Source of the DNA: an uncultured bacterium
GTDB lineage: Bacteria > Myxococcota_A > UBA796 > CAJQPC01
DNA: 40,423 nucleotides
Direction: 5' to 3'
NCBI GenBank assembly: GCA_905480105.1
Contig: CAJQPC010000119.1
Location: 1-40,423 of the forward strand
The notes below the pieces were generated by a model. It did not search any database and had not been told where the DNA came from. It worked only from the letters and a program-made list of their open reading frames with translations. Made by a program: the position numbers and the translations under genes. This document shows, piece by piece, positions 9,631 to 17,355 of this stretch (its first letter is position 1; the number at the start of each line of letters is the position of its first letter).

Positions 9631-9868
9631 CGGTAAGCTCCAGATATGGGACGCAGCGCGAATGTGGCCCTGCGTCGGTTGCCCGGGGTCTGTAACCTAG
9701 GGGCCCGTGGTGTGGGTCAGGCCACAGAAGACCACCAAAGAATCCACCGCACTACGGCACGGATCTGCAACACCGACTGTCGAGCCCAGGGGCTGGGCGC
9801 GCTGCTCGATCCCTGAATTAGCCCCGATCTGCACCCTAAGAAGTGAGCGGGTCGCGCTAACCCATCGC
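9631..9868. other. Intergenic stretch without a recognised gene
   Basis: These 238 bases separate the sulfotransferase stop from the M16 peptidase start on the same strand. I see no tRNA-like arm, no convincing coding frame and no T-tracted hairpin. The short GC-rich inverted repeat near 9821-9836 (AGCCC/GGGCT) has almost no loop. The promoter of the M16-ilvE operon should lie here, but I cannot place a convincing -10/-35 pair. Confidence 0.5.
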
Positions 9869-10837
9869 TCAGCCGGTCTTTAGGTCTTCGATCAAGCCTT
9901 CCAACAGGCCATCTGGTGGCGGCACGCTGCCGTTGATCGTGAACAAGAACTCCAGCTGTTCCGCCGGCGAGGCCACGTTGGGTTTGATCGACGGCCCACT
10001 GGCAAAAGTGCTGCCGGCCAGGCTGAGCAGCGCACCCAGCTGGCTGGCGAAGTAGCCAAACTCCCGCACGCCGACCGGCTCGGTCCAGCTGGGATAGCCA
10101 TCCAGCTCCGGCGGGTTGATACGCTCGATCATGCGCACTTCCTTGGGCTCCAGCTTGACCGAAGGCTCCCGCCAAGGAGTCAGCGGCTTCTCCGCCGTGG
10201 TCAGCCAAGGCAGCCGAGGGTCGGCCGAGTAGTCCCCATTCTCATGCTCCAGCATCGCCGGATCCCAGTCCTCTCCGATGTGTTCCAGGACACGCCGGAG
10301 TTGAGTTTCGGGGTCTTGGAGCAGCTCCTCGAGCTTGAGCCGAAGCACCCCGGGGGTCTTCCGGATCTTGGCCCTGGACTGCTTGACCATAAAGGAGTCA
10401 CCCAAGACGGTGCCGGTGCCCCAGCACATGCGGCGAAGGCTGGCGACGGTGGTGACCGGGTGGCGGGTCATCGCGATGAACTTGGCGCTCGGGTAGCAGG
10501 CCAGGATTTTGTCCATCGTCATGGCGTGCAGAGGTGTCTTGTCTCCCCAGCGGGTGGCCCCAAAGCGCGCCGATCTGGCCTGTAGGACGGCACGAATGTA
10601 GTGCGCGCTGGGCGCATCCGGATCCACCTGAACCGGCTCCGCCTTGAACAGGCTGCCACTCGCCGTGTTCTTCCACGCCTTTTCGAACTCCCCGGCGGTC
10701 AATTTAGGCCATCGCCCACGCCACATAAAAAGCGCGGACTCCTGGCCCAAGTGAATGTTGGGGTGCGCGTTCAAAATGGCCCGAAGCAAGCTTGTGCCCG
10801 AGCGTCCGCTGCCGACGATAAAGATGGGGTCTGTCAC
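9869..10837 (-). CDS. Sulfotransferase family protein
   Basis: This 322-residue protein resembles PAPS-dependent sulfotransferases. The 5'-phosphosulfate-binding loop is FIVGSGRSGTSLLR at residues 6-19. The 3'-phosphate-binding region is FIAMTRHPVTTVASLRR, and a WGDKTPLH segment typical of the Sulfotransfer_3 group lies between them. The C-terminal third is less typical and could bind the acceptor. The start is GTG at 10837; an in-frame stop 12 bases upstream leaves no earlier option, and the P-loop begins only eight residues in. The acceptor (lipid, polysaccharide or small molecule) cannot be told from the sequence. It diverges from alkC across 61 bases. Confidence 0.85.
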   Translation of the reverse strand: MTDPIFIVGSGRSGTSLLRAILNAHPNIHLGQESALFMWRGRWPKLTAGEFEKAWKNTASGSLFKAEPVQVDPDAPSAHYIRAVLQARSARFGATRWGDKTPLHAMTMDKILACYPSAKFIAMTRHPVTTVASLRRMCWGTGTVLGDSFMVKQSRAKIRKTPGVLRLKLEELLQDPETQLRRVLEHIGEDWDPAMLEHENGDYSADPRLPWLTTAEKPLTPWREPSVKLEPKEVRMIERINPPELDGYPSWTEPVGVREFGYFASQLGALLSLAGSTFASGPSIKPNVASPAEQLEFLFTINGSVPPPDGLLEGLIEDLKTG

Positions 10838-10898
10838 CCCAGCAATCTAACGGCCTAAGACGGCCTGCATTCCATAAAACTGACCGCGCGAGGGCTAC

Positions 10899-11957
10899 AT
10901 GGCACCGTTCAAGGACGAGATCAACTCCCGGGTCGTGGCGCTCTGGGGGGAGAGAATCGGTGGGAGCGCGACGTGGGTGCAGGCAACGTCCTTGCCCTTG
11001 GTAAACCTGGAACTCAAAGCCCGTGTCGCGCATGTGGCACAGGGGATCTGGGAAGTCTTGGGGCCCGATCTACTGCCCGCCTTGGAGCGGCTCAAGGCCG
11101 CCGCGCTCACGGAACCGCCCCTGAGAGGCTTTGCCGCTTGGCCGGCGTACACGATGGTGGCCAATCAAGGCCTGGAGTACCCAACTCAGAGCTTAGAGAC
11201 CCTGGGGATGCTCACGCACCTGTTCTCGGCCGAGTTCGCCGTGCGTCCCTTCATCGACGCGCACCCAAAGCTGACCATGGCCCAGATGTTGGCGTGGACC
11301 ACCCACGACGACGAACACCACCGCCGGCTGGCCAGCGAGGGCTGTCGCACACGCCTGCCTTGGGGCGGCAACCTGCGGGCCCTGATCGCGGATCCAAGTC
11401 CCATCCTGCCCATCTTGGAGGCGCTTCGGGACGACTCATCTGAGTACGTGCGGCGCAGCGTGGCCAACAACCTCAACGACCTGAGCAAAGACCACCCAGC
11501 CCAGGTCCTGGAGATCTGCGAGCGCTGGTCGCAAGGGGCATCCAAGGACCGTTTCCGGCTGATTAAACACGCCCTTCGCACCCGGATCAAGGCGGGGGAT
11601 CCACGCGCCCTGGCCATTATTGGGGTGGGAGAACCAACGCTGAGCCGGCTGGTTTTTCAGGCGTCTGGGCAGGTGCTTCTGGGAGAGCACCTGGAGCTAA
11701 GCCTGCGCGCGGAGCTTCCAAAGCGACAAAAGCTGGTCGTGGACTTTGCGCTGCACCTAAAGCACAAGAACGGGGAGCACGGCCGCAAGGTCTTTAAGTG
11801 GCGGACACTCACCGCACCGGCCGGTCCACTGGTGCTCAGCAAGCGCCACCCACTCAAGGTGGTAACGGTACGGAGCTACTATCCGGGGGTGCAGAAGGTG
11901 GAGCTGCTGGTCAACGGGCGCAGCATGGGAGTGCTGGACTTTGAGCTGACCGTTTAG
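10899..11957 (+). CDS. alkC: AlkC-type DNA alkylation repair glycosylase
   Basis: This 352-residue protein is an AlkC/AlkD-superfamily HEAT-like-repeat DNA glycosylase, which excises N3-alkylated adenines without flipping the base. The strongest match is the stretch SAEFAVRPF (with the conserved acidic E112), then DEHHRRLASEG, RLPWGGNL, LIADPSPILPILEAL and YVRRSVANNLNDL, all typical of AlkC. From about residue 245 the sequence becomes beta-rich (LVVDFALHLKHKNG, VQKVELLVNGR). This fits the Ig-like C-terminal domain known from the structurally studied Pseudomonas AlkC. The protein has full length for that architecture. Its ribosome site is weak (GAGGG). It ends 15 bases from the convergent DUF2237 gene. 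Confidence 0.82.
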   Translation: MAPFKDEINSRVVALWGERIGGSATWVQATSLPLVNLELKARVAHVAQGIWEVLGPDLLPALERLKAAALTEPPLRGFAAWPAYTMVANQGLEYPTQSLETLGMLTHLFSAEFAVRPFIDAHPKLTMAQMLAWTTHDDEHHRRLASEGCRTRLPWGGNLRALIADPSPILPILEALRDDSSEYVRRSVANNLNDLSKDHPAQVLEICERWSQGASKDRFRLIKHALRTRIKAGDPRALAIIGVGEPTLSRLVFQASGQVLLGEHLELSLRAELPKRQKLVVDFALHLKHKNGEHGRKVFKWRTLTAPAGPLVLSKRHPLKVVTVRSYYPGVQKVELLVNGRSMGVLDFELTV

Positions 11958-11972
11958 CGCCAAGGGCAGCCC

Positions 11973-12350
11973 TCAGTTCATGTCCAGCGCATGCTCCATG
12001 AGCTGCTCAATGCTCGCGTAGCGCAAGGCTGCCATGTGTGTACTCGCCAAGACCAGTTTGGGTGCGCAGTCGGCATCTCTGGCCTCGCCCCAACGGGATG
12101 CACACAGGCACCACTGGTCTCCCGGCTTGAGTCCCGGAAAGCCGTGCTCGGGCCGAGGAGTGCTCAGGTCATTTCCTCGCGACTTGGAGAACTCCAGGAA
12201 CTTCGCGCTCATCTCGGCGCACACCGTATGAGAGCCCCGGTCGTTCTCGTCGGTGTTGCAGCATCCATCCCGGAACCAGCCGGTCATGGGATCAATGGAA
12301 CAGGGCTGCAGGGGCTGGCCCAACACATTCTTGGCGGGTGGCTTTTTCAT
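11973..12350 (-). CDS. DUF2237 family protein
   Basis: This 125-residue cytoplasmic protein belongs to the conserved DUF2237 family. Recognisable parts are NVLGQPLQPCS near the N-terminus, TGWFRDGCCNTDENDRGSHTVCA, the FSKSRGNDLSTPRPEHGFPGLKPGD block, and WCLCASRWGEA with APKLVLASTH at the end. Six cysteines are spread through the protein, including a CC pair. The family function is unknown. The start has AAAGG six bases upstream. It begins eight bases after yaaA on the same strand, so the two are probably cotranscribed. Confidence 0.9.
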   Translation of the reverse strand: MKKPPAKNVLGQPLQPCSIDPMTGWFRDGCCNTDENDRGSHTVCAEMSAKFLEFSKSRGNDLSTPRPEHGFPGLKPGDQWCLCASRWGEARDADCAPKLVLASTHMAALRYASIEQLMEHALDMN

Positions 12351-12358
12351 GACAACCT

Positions 12359-13135
12359 TTAGGACTTGGGGGGGGGCTGCTTGCGCTCGAACACCCAGCT
12401 ATCGCCCTTGGACTGCTTGGGATCAAAACGGTAGCCCATTACGCGGCTCTCTTTGAGCTGTTCGGGGTCAGCTACCCGGTTTTCTACGAACCAACGCGCC
12501 ATCGCACCCCGGGCCCGCTTGGCGTAAAAGCTGACCACGCGGCTCTTGCCGTCCTTTTTGTCCCGGAACACCGGCGTGACGATGCGGGCGGCCAACGTCT
12601 TTTTGTCCACGGCCTTGAAATACTCGTTGCTGGCCAGGTTCAGAATCACACCGTCACCCAGGTCTTCGGCCAGGGACGGCGCCACCGTGCCCTTCCAGAA
12701 GTGGTACAGGTTTTTTCCCCTGGGGTTCTCAAGTTTGGTCCCCATCTCCAGGCGATAGGGCTGCATCAGATCCAGGGGCCGCAGCACCCCATAGAGACCG
12801 CTCAGGATGCGCAGGTGATCCTGTGCCCAGTTCAGCTCTTTCTCCGAGAGCGTCTCTGCCTCCAGCCCCCGGTACACGTCGCCGTCAAATGCAAACACCG
12901 CTGGGTGAGCGTTGTCTTGGGTGAAGGGGAACTTCAGCTTTGCAAAGCGCTCCCGGTTCAGATCACCCAAGTCCTCGGAGATGTGCATCAAGTCTTGAAG
13001 CGCCTGCGAGGACAGTGGACGGGCCACCTTCAGCAGCGCCTGAATGTCCTTCTGGAGCCGCGGCTGGCTGACCACGCCGGTGGGCGGCGATTCCAGGGTG
13101 CGCAGTGTCTTTGCGGGCGAGAGCAGGGCGAGCAT
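12359..13135 (-). CDS. yaaA: Peroxide stress protein YaaA (DUF328/UPF0246)
   Basis: This 258-residue protein is a clear YaaA homologue: LALLSPAKTL at the N-terminus, LMHISEDLGDLN, FAFDGDVYRGLEAETL, HLRILSGLYGVLRPLDLMQPYRLEMGT, FWKGTVAP, LNLASNEYFKAV, and VVSFYAKRARGAMARW. In E. coli YaaA is induced by peroxide and limits free iron and oxidative DNA damage. GGAGG lies five bases before the ATG. Near the C-terminus a run of nine G residues (12368-12376 on the plus strand) encodes part of a Pro-Pro-Pro tract; slippage there would change only the last few residues. It heads a small operon with the DUF2237 gene. Confidence 0.95.
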   Translation of the reverse strand: MLALLSPAKTLRTLESPPTGVVSQPRLQKDIQALLKVARPLSSQALQDLMHISEDLGDLNRERFAKLKFPFTQDNAHPAVFAFDGDVYRGLEAETLSEKELNWAQDHLRILSGLYGVLRPLDLMQPYRLEMGTKLENPRGKNLYHFWKGTVAPSLAEDLGDGVILNLASNEYFKAVDKKTLAARIVTPVFRDKKDGKSRVVSFYAKRARGAMARWFVENRVADPEQLKESRVMGYRFDPKQSKGDSWVFERKQPPPKS

Positions 13136-13183
13136 CGAGTCCTCCGCCCTCTATCTATCCACTTGGGCCCCAAGCGTGCGCCA

Positions 13184-14212
13184 CTACTCCACTGACCCCG
13201 GACGCAGCGCCTCAGCCAGACGCCTTCGAAACGCGACCACCCCGGCCTCGTGCTCGGGGTGCAGGGTGCCCGGGCCCACCAAGCTGGAGCGCATCCCGGC
13301 CTGGACACGACGCACGATTTGCTGATCCTCCGCCTCGGTCTGGGACACCGAGCTTAGGTCTTGGCGGCTGCTGATGTGGTCCAGAACCCAGGTGTGGTAG
13401 CGCACCACCATCTCATCTGCGGCCCGGGGTTCGACGCGGTTGATCGACAAGCCCCAGGGGTAGACGTTGATCATGGTGTTGGGCCACAGCCAGACATAGA
13501 GGGCCCCGATGCGTTGGCCCTCTAAGGGGTGGCCCTTCGGCAGCTGCAAACAGGCTTGCTTGGCACTTGCGGTCCCAATCTGCAGGGTGCCGCACTTTAG
13601 GGTCTCGTAGCGGTACTCACTCAAGGAGAGGGCGCGGCTCAGTTCGGGGTGCACGAACGGTAGGTGCAAGCCCTCCAGATAGTTCTCCACATACAAGGAC
13701 CAGTTTGCCGAGATGTGGTGGTCCTCTTCCCGAAGCAAGACCTGTCCCGCGCGCTCGACCAGCGCTCCGATCCAGGGGTCCAACTCCGCACGAATGTCCT
13801 GGAACAAGGTCCCGGGGTCCAAGGATGCGAAGCGCAGCGGCCCCCACTCCTCGACCTGGATCTCCGGGAGATGGTCCCGACCGGAAGGAAAGCCTTCCAA
13901 CTGCTCAAAGCCCGGGGCACCCTCACAGCGACCAGCCAAGGAAAAGCGACGACCATGGTAGGGACAGCGCAGACTACGCTGTTGACACGGAGCTTCGACG
14001 AGCGTGGACCCGCGGTGGGTACAGACGTTGGGCAAGAGCGCCCAAGGGGTGCGCACCAGGGGCTCATCCAAGAGACCCGGGAGCATCACAAAGGGCCGCA
14101 ACTGGGGGCCTTCTTCGACCAGGTGCGGATCCAGAATCTGCCAAGACTGGCGAAACAGAGCGTGCGAGCGGCTGTGCATTTCGGGCGCCTGGAGGCGCCG
14201 CAGGTCGAACAT
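13184..14212 (-). CDS. Rieske non-heme iron oxygenase, alpha-subunit type
   Basis: This 342-residue protein has an N-terminal Rieske [2Fe-2S] domain with CTH and CPYH ligand pairs (NVCTHRGSTLV, then LRCPYHGRRFSL, 16 residues between). The C-terminal catalytic domain carries the mononuclear iron motif ENYLEGLHLPFVHPEL and a late acidic ligand candidate in EAEDQQIVRRVQAG. This matches the ring-hydroxylating oxygenase alpha-subunit family (GbcA/choline monooxygenase-like subgroup); the substrate is unknown. The frame extends to 14272, but the ATG at 14212 is preferred: it shares a base with the stop of the SRPBCC gene (TGATG), indicating translational coupling. No ferredoxin or reductase gene is adjacent. 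Confidence 0.88.
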   Translation of the reverse strand: MFDLRRLQAPEMHSRSHALFRQSWQILDPHLVEEGPQLRPFVMLPGLLDEPLVRTPWALLPNVCTHRGSTLVEAPCQQRSLRCPYHGRRFSLAGRCEGAPGFEQLEGFPSGRDHLPEIQVEEWGPLRFASLDPGTLFQDIRAELDPWIGALVERAGQVLLREEDHHISANWSLYVENYLEGLHLPFVHPELSRALSLSEYRYETLKCGTLQIGTASAKQACLQLPKGHPLEGQRIGALYVWLWPNTMINVYPWGLSINRVEPRAADEMVVRYHTWVLDHISSRQDLSSVSQTEAEDQQIVRRVQAGMRSSLVGPGTLHPEHEAGVVAFRRRLAEALRPGSVE

Positions 14213-14613
14213 CAGTGAATGTTCGCTTGGGCGGTCCAAGCCGCTAAATCCTTGAAGTAGGCACTGGTCCAACCATTCACAAACTGCTTGTGCAGACGTT
14301 TGGGGATCTGGTCTTGGGTCACAATGAAACGGCAGCCCTGAGGGGTGGACTGCAGCCGGATCTCTACACGGCTGTCGGGCTCATTGTTCTCGAAGTCGTG
14401 GGTGCGCCAAGTCTGCACGATGAGCTCCGGTCGGCGCAGCGCGACAAAAACCCCGGTGACCGCACTGGACCAGAGCGAGAACATGCCACCGACTTTGCCA
14501 TCGGCCACGGAGGGGGCACCCGTGATGGCGCTCTGCTTGGCGGTGTCCGTGTAGGCGTCAAAGACGTGCTCTCGGGTACAAAATAGGTCCACCTTGAGCT
14601 GCAGACTGGTCAT
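14212..14613 (-). CDS. SRPBCC/AHSA1-like domain protein
   Basis: This 133-residue protein is a single START-like (SRPBCC, AHSA1 subgroup) domain. It has VDLFCTREHVFDAYTD at the start, then AVTGVFVALRRPELIVQTWR, SRVEIRLQSTPQGCRFIVTQ and a C-terminal helix with VNGWTSAYFKDLAAW. The domain forms a hydrophobic pocket and may bind a lipid or small molecule, or act as a co-chaperone-like fold; nothing here is specific. The ATG at 14613 has AGGA seven bases upstream, and the longer frame to 14694 looks non-coding. The gene is translationally coupled to the Rieske oxygenase, so a shared pathway is possible. Confidence 0.85.
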   Translation of the reverse strand: MTSLQLKVDLFCTREHVFDAYTDTAKQSAITGAPSVADGKVGGMFSLWSSAVTGVFVALRRPELIVQTWRTHDFENNEPDSRVEIRLQSTPQGCRFIVTQDQIPKRLHKQFVNGWTSAYFKDLAAWTAQANIH

Positions 14614-14911
14614 CGTGATTCCTGGTGTCGGCCTTGAGGGTACGGCAACGTGTCTACATTGCACCACATGCAGCCCCCAACATTCCGTTGGCACCCCAAA
14701 ACAAGCCTTCTAAAAGCGCCTGGCCGGGTTCAACCCAAGAGCACCCCACTGAGCGACACGCTCTAAGAATGGGGCCCCTGGGGCGCAGGCTTGGTGCGGG
14801 TCTTGGTCAAGCGGATGTGGGTTCGGATCGCCGCGACCTTCCTACAGCGGGTTGGCCGGAGGGCCGGTTTAGCCAAAGCGATGCCGCCACTCATCTCGCC
14901 CAAGACAGGAC
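14614..14911. other. Intergenic stretch without a recognised gene
   Basis: These 298 bases lie between the SRPBCC start and the stop of the DUF3806-like gene, both on the minus strand. Long plus-strand frames cross it but have shadow-like composition. I see no RNA gene or clear terminator. The promoter for the SRPBCC-Rieske pair is expected in the part nearest 14613. Confidence 0.45.
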
Positions 14912-15295
14912 TCACGCCAGCATCAACGCCCGCAGCTCCTCAAAGACACGTCGGGGAGGCGCCTTGCTCTTCTTCTTCGCCGGTGCCAGGGCGTGGCCGT
15001 CCTCCAGCGCAACCCACTCCAAACCCTCGGCGGCACACAGCGCATCCCCCCAAACAGCGCCCAAGGCAAAGGCAGCATCATCGATGTTCTCGGCCTGGAT
15101 GTGCTTCTCTGCGATGGCCTGGAGTACCGCGGCGTGTAGCTGCTCGGCGTCGGTCGGGTCCTGGGGCATCAAACCCCAGTCGACAAGCATTGCTGCGCCG
15201 GACTCAATGAGCCAGTCCAGCTCCTCGCGCTCTTCTTCGTCCAGGGGGCGGGGCTCGTCGCTCATGATCTGTCCGGTCTTGCTCGGGTCACTCAT
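14912..15295 (-). CDS. Small acidic protein, DUF3806-like
   Basis: This 127-residue protein has a charged N-terminus (DEEEREELDWLIESG). Its middle, AFALGAVWGDALCAAEGLEWVALEDGHA, resembles the DUF3806 pattern (GxxxGDALxxxxGLEWV). A Lys/Pro-rich stretch (KKKSKAPPRR) and a short terminal helix follow. There is no signal peptide, so it is probably cytoplasmic. Two starts are possible: the ATG at 15295, or an in-frame ATG ten codons on (MSDEPRP). The first overlaps the stop of a possible upstream small ORF by four bases. The function is unknown; the domain name rests on pattern memory and needs a profile search. Confidence 0.7.
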   Translation of the reverse strand: MSDPSKTGQIMSDEPRPLDEEEREELDWLIESGAAMLVDWGLMPQDPTDAEQLHAAVLQAIAEKHIQAENIDDAAFALGAVWGDALCAAEGLEWVALEDGHALAPAKKKSKAPPRRVFEELRALMLA

Positions 15296-15507
15296 TCTGG
15301 CCCAACCTTAGCAAAACGACACCGCTGCGCATCGCTTTCGGCCTGGGCTTGGGACGGATCCTTGTAGAAGGGGCAGCCTGGGCTGTGGATGGGGGTGGCT
15401 TTCCGGTGTTCAACCGCTTTGTGGCCGACGCCGAGCTGGGGGTTCGCTTGGATCCTGGCGCAAGCACGCGCCTGACCTTCCAAGGGCACACCACAGAGAG
15501 GTGACAC
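15292..15507 (-). CDS. Possible small four-cysteine protein
   Basis: This 71-codon frame starts with GTG and overlaps the start of the DUF3806-like gene in an ATGA junction, as translationally coupled genes do. It contains four cysteines, at about residues 5, 16, 45 and 63, with HSPGCPFYKD and QRCRFAKVG in the second half. I do not recognise a family. The initiation signal is weak and the opposite strand carries an equally plausible open frame at about 15338-15501, so this is tentative. Without it, the 299 bases between 15296 and 15594 hold no gene. Confidence 0.35.
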   Translation of the reverse strand: MSPLCGVPLEGQARACARIQANPQLGVGHKAVEHRKATPIHSPGCPFYKDPSQAQAESDAQRCRFAKVGPE

Positions 15508-15594
15508 CCTTGTTCTAACGGCTCCCCGCCTAATCCAAGAGGCGCCGGGTCCATGGCTGTGCCCACCCCAGACCAGCGCAGACGAGCGGTGAAC

Positions 15595-16029
15595 CTACAG
15601 GTAAGGATCTACCAACTCATCCAACTGTAGCCCCATACGCGCACCAGCCTGCTGCTCCACGACATGCCCACCCTTCCAGATGGCCAAGGTGGGAATGGCC
15701 TTTACCTGCAGAGCCGCAGCGGTTCGCGGGTGATTCTGGGTGTTGATCTTGGCGATCAACATGCGCCCAGCCTTGCGCTGGCCCAGCTGCACCAAGTGCG
15801 GCGCGACCGCACGACAAGGCGCACACCAAGGGGCCCAAAAGTCCACGAGCACCGGGACCGGCGACTTGGCAACCAGAGTAGCCAAGCCCGCATCGTCCAC
15901 GTCGAAGGGGGCGTTTTCCAGCGCCAGTCTCTTCTTACAGCGTCCGCAGTTGGGTGCTTGATTCAAGCGGCTCGTGGGCACGCGGTTCATGCCGCCACAG
16001 GCTGCGCATCGGTAGATGTGAGTGTCCAT
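15595..16029 (-). CDS. trxC: Thioredoxin 2-type protein with N-terminal zinc ribbon
   Basis: This 144-residue cytoplasmic disulfide reductase has the TrxC architecture. An N-terminal zinc ribbon has CxxC pairs at C8/C11 and C28/C31. A thioredoxin fold follows with FWAPWCAPC (redox Cys69 and Cys72) and the cis-Pro segment VKAIPTLAIWKGG. The zinc ribbon distinguishes it from ordinary TrxA. The frame extends to 16155 with another ATG, but the extra 42 residues are low-complexity and the zinc ribbon begins right after the ATG at 16029, so that start is used. It diverges from a lipoprotein gene across 220 bases. Confidence 0.92.
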   Translation of the reverse strand: MDTHIYRCAACGGMNRVPTSRLNQAPNCGRCKKRLALENAPFDVDDAGLATLVAKSPVPVLVDFWAPWCAPCRAVAPHLVQLGQRKAGRMLIAKINTQNHPRTAAALQVKAIPTLAIWKGGHVVEQQAGARMGLQLDELVDPYL

Positions 16030-16249
16030 AGCGTCAAGCTGCGCACCGAATGTTCCGGCAGCAAGGTATTCCTCGCGTGCCGCCGCCTTGGCCCCTGACT
16101 GGGCACGGCTGGCACTGGCCCGTTCATCCAGAGGGGATGTTCGCAAGCGACTCAACCAGGTCTTTTGTGCGAATTACGTCCAGGACCGCACCGGCCCTAT
16201 CGGACCAAAGCAAAATGGTCTAGGGTGAGAAGACTTACGAGGTGACCGG
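16030..16249. other. Divergent intergenic region of trxC and a lipoprotein gene
   Basis: These 220 bases separate two divergent starts and must contain both promoters. I could not identify a convincing -10/-35 pair or an operator. The only clear signal is GAGGTG at 16239-16244, the ribosome site for the ATG at 16250. Confidence 0.4.
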
Positions 16250-17239
16250 ATGTTTTTCTTGATGCTGGCCTGTCAGGGCAAAGCAGAAATCGACAACATA
16301 GGGACCACGGACACCCGGGACACCGCCGACACCGCCGACACCGCCGACACCGCCGACACCGCCGACACTGGTGAAGAGAAGCCCACCTTCGACTGCGATG
16401 CGGTCCCCGACAGCTACAGCACCGAAGCGGTCGACGGCGCCAAGGCGTACCACGGCATCGCCTTTGACGACCAAGACCGCTTGGTGGGATGGGATGGCCG
16501 AAACTCACTGACCACGACCTCCTACGGCCAGTCTGCCAGACCTTGGGTTCCAGGAATGAAGGTCGTGGAACAGATCGTGGAGCACCCCAGCGGCGACCTG
16601 TTCACCCTGGCGGACAACGAGCTGATCCGCATCAGCCCAGAGGGCGGCCAAGAGCGCATCTTGGGTGGCCTGTACTACGCATACGGACTCACCTTTGCAC
16701 CCGACGGACAGCTCTGGGTCGCTGACGGCGGGCTCCACCGGGTGGACGTTGAGACAGGAGAAAAGACCACCTTCATCGAAGCACCTGCTGAGAATGACTG
16801 GGAGGCAAACCTATATCGGGATGTCGCATTTTCTCTGGACAGCAAGCGCTTGTACGTTGTCAGCCTCAGCAAGCGACTTGAGTACTGGGACCTGGATGAC
16901 AACTTAGACCCTGTCGGAGATCTCCAGGTCTTCGCGATCGTACCCGGACGCTGGAAGGACGGGCTTATGATCGACGCTTGTGGATACCTTTGGCTCCCAG
17001 ACTACGACCGCTCCTCCCTGTATCGAGTCACCCCAGATGGGAGCGAGTCCATAGCGGCTCTCAGCGGTACCGAGCTCAGCTACACCCACGCTCTGTCCTG
17101 GGGTCCAGGCGGAGACTGGTCCCAGACTGCACTCTTTTTGCCTATGCCCTACAACCAAAGCCGTGTCGTGAAGATGGAAATCGGCGTGCCAGATGGCGCA
17201 GTGGTCCGCACATGGAAAGGCGAGAAGAGTCGCTTCTGA
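16250..17239 (+). CDS. Lipoprotein with DTA-repeat linker and propeller-like domain
   Basis: This 329-residue protein begins with a seven-residue leader and lipobox MLAC (Cys8). A strong ribosome site (GAGGTG, five bases before the ATG) and an in-frame TGA with no start codon after it exclude a longer leader. A low-complexity linker of five perfect Asp-Thr-Ala units (about residues 24-38) spaces the anchor from the folded part. The rest resembles an SMP-30/gluconolactonase or NHL-type beta-propeller (YHGIAFDDQDRLVGWD, YAYGLTFAPDGQLWVADGG, DACGYLWLPDYDRSSLYRVTPDG). It is probably on a membrane surface; the ligand or activity is unknown. I see no catalytic signature I trust. Confidence 0.85.
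   Translation: MFFLMLACQGKAEIDNIGTTDTRDTADTADTADTADTADTGEEKPTFDCDAVPDSYSTEAVDGAKAYHGIAFDDQDRLVGWDGRNSLTTTSYGQSARPWVPGMKVVEQIVEHPSGDLFTLADNELIRISPEGGQERILGGLYYAYGLTFAPDGQLWVADGGLHRVDVETGEKTTFIEAPAENDWEANLYRDVAFSLDSKRLYVVSLSKRLEYWDLDDNLDPVGDLQVFAIVPGRWKDGLMIDACGYLWLPDYDRSSLYRVTPDGSESIAALSGTELSYTHALSWGPGGDWSQTALFLPMPYNQSRVVKMEIGVPDGAVVRTWKGEKSRF
16319..16363 (+). repeat. Tandem 9-bp repeat, five perfect copies
   Basis: Five exact copies of GACACCGCC run head to tail inside the lipoprotein gene, flanked by one diverged unit on each side. They encode Asp-Thr-Ala repeats. Perfect identity at the DNA level, including third positions, suggests recent copy-number change by slippage. Because the unit is a multiple of three, gain or loss would only lengthen or shorten the linker. 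Confidence 0.97.
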
Positions 17240-17355
17240 GAATGGGCCCTTGGTCCGCCAAGATGAACCGCGAGCGGCGTGCGAGCGCATGCCTCACATG
17301 GGGTCTTGTCTGCTGGTTCCAGGGTGTATGACCCCCAGAATCAAAGGGAGCATCG

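Noticed and set aside
9821..9836. Terminator after the sulfotransferase gene
   Set aside because: The AGCCC/GGGCT arms are separated by only two bases and no T run follows.
12368..12376. Run of nine G as a phase-variation switch in yaaA
   Set aside because: It lies within the last ten codons, so slippage would alter only a few C-terminal residues; no reason to think it regulates expression.
14625..15311. Long plus-strand open frame
   Set aside because: Its translation is low-complexity Ser/Ala/Arg-rich and antisense to the DUF3806-like gene; it has no ribosome site and no recognisable domain.
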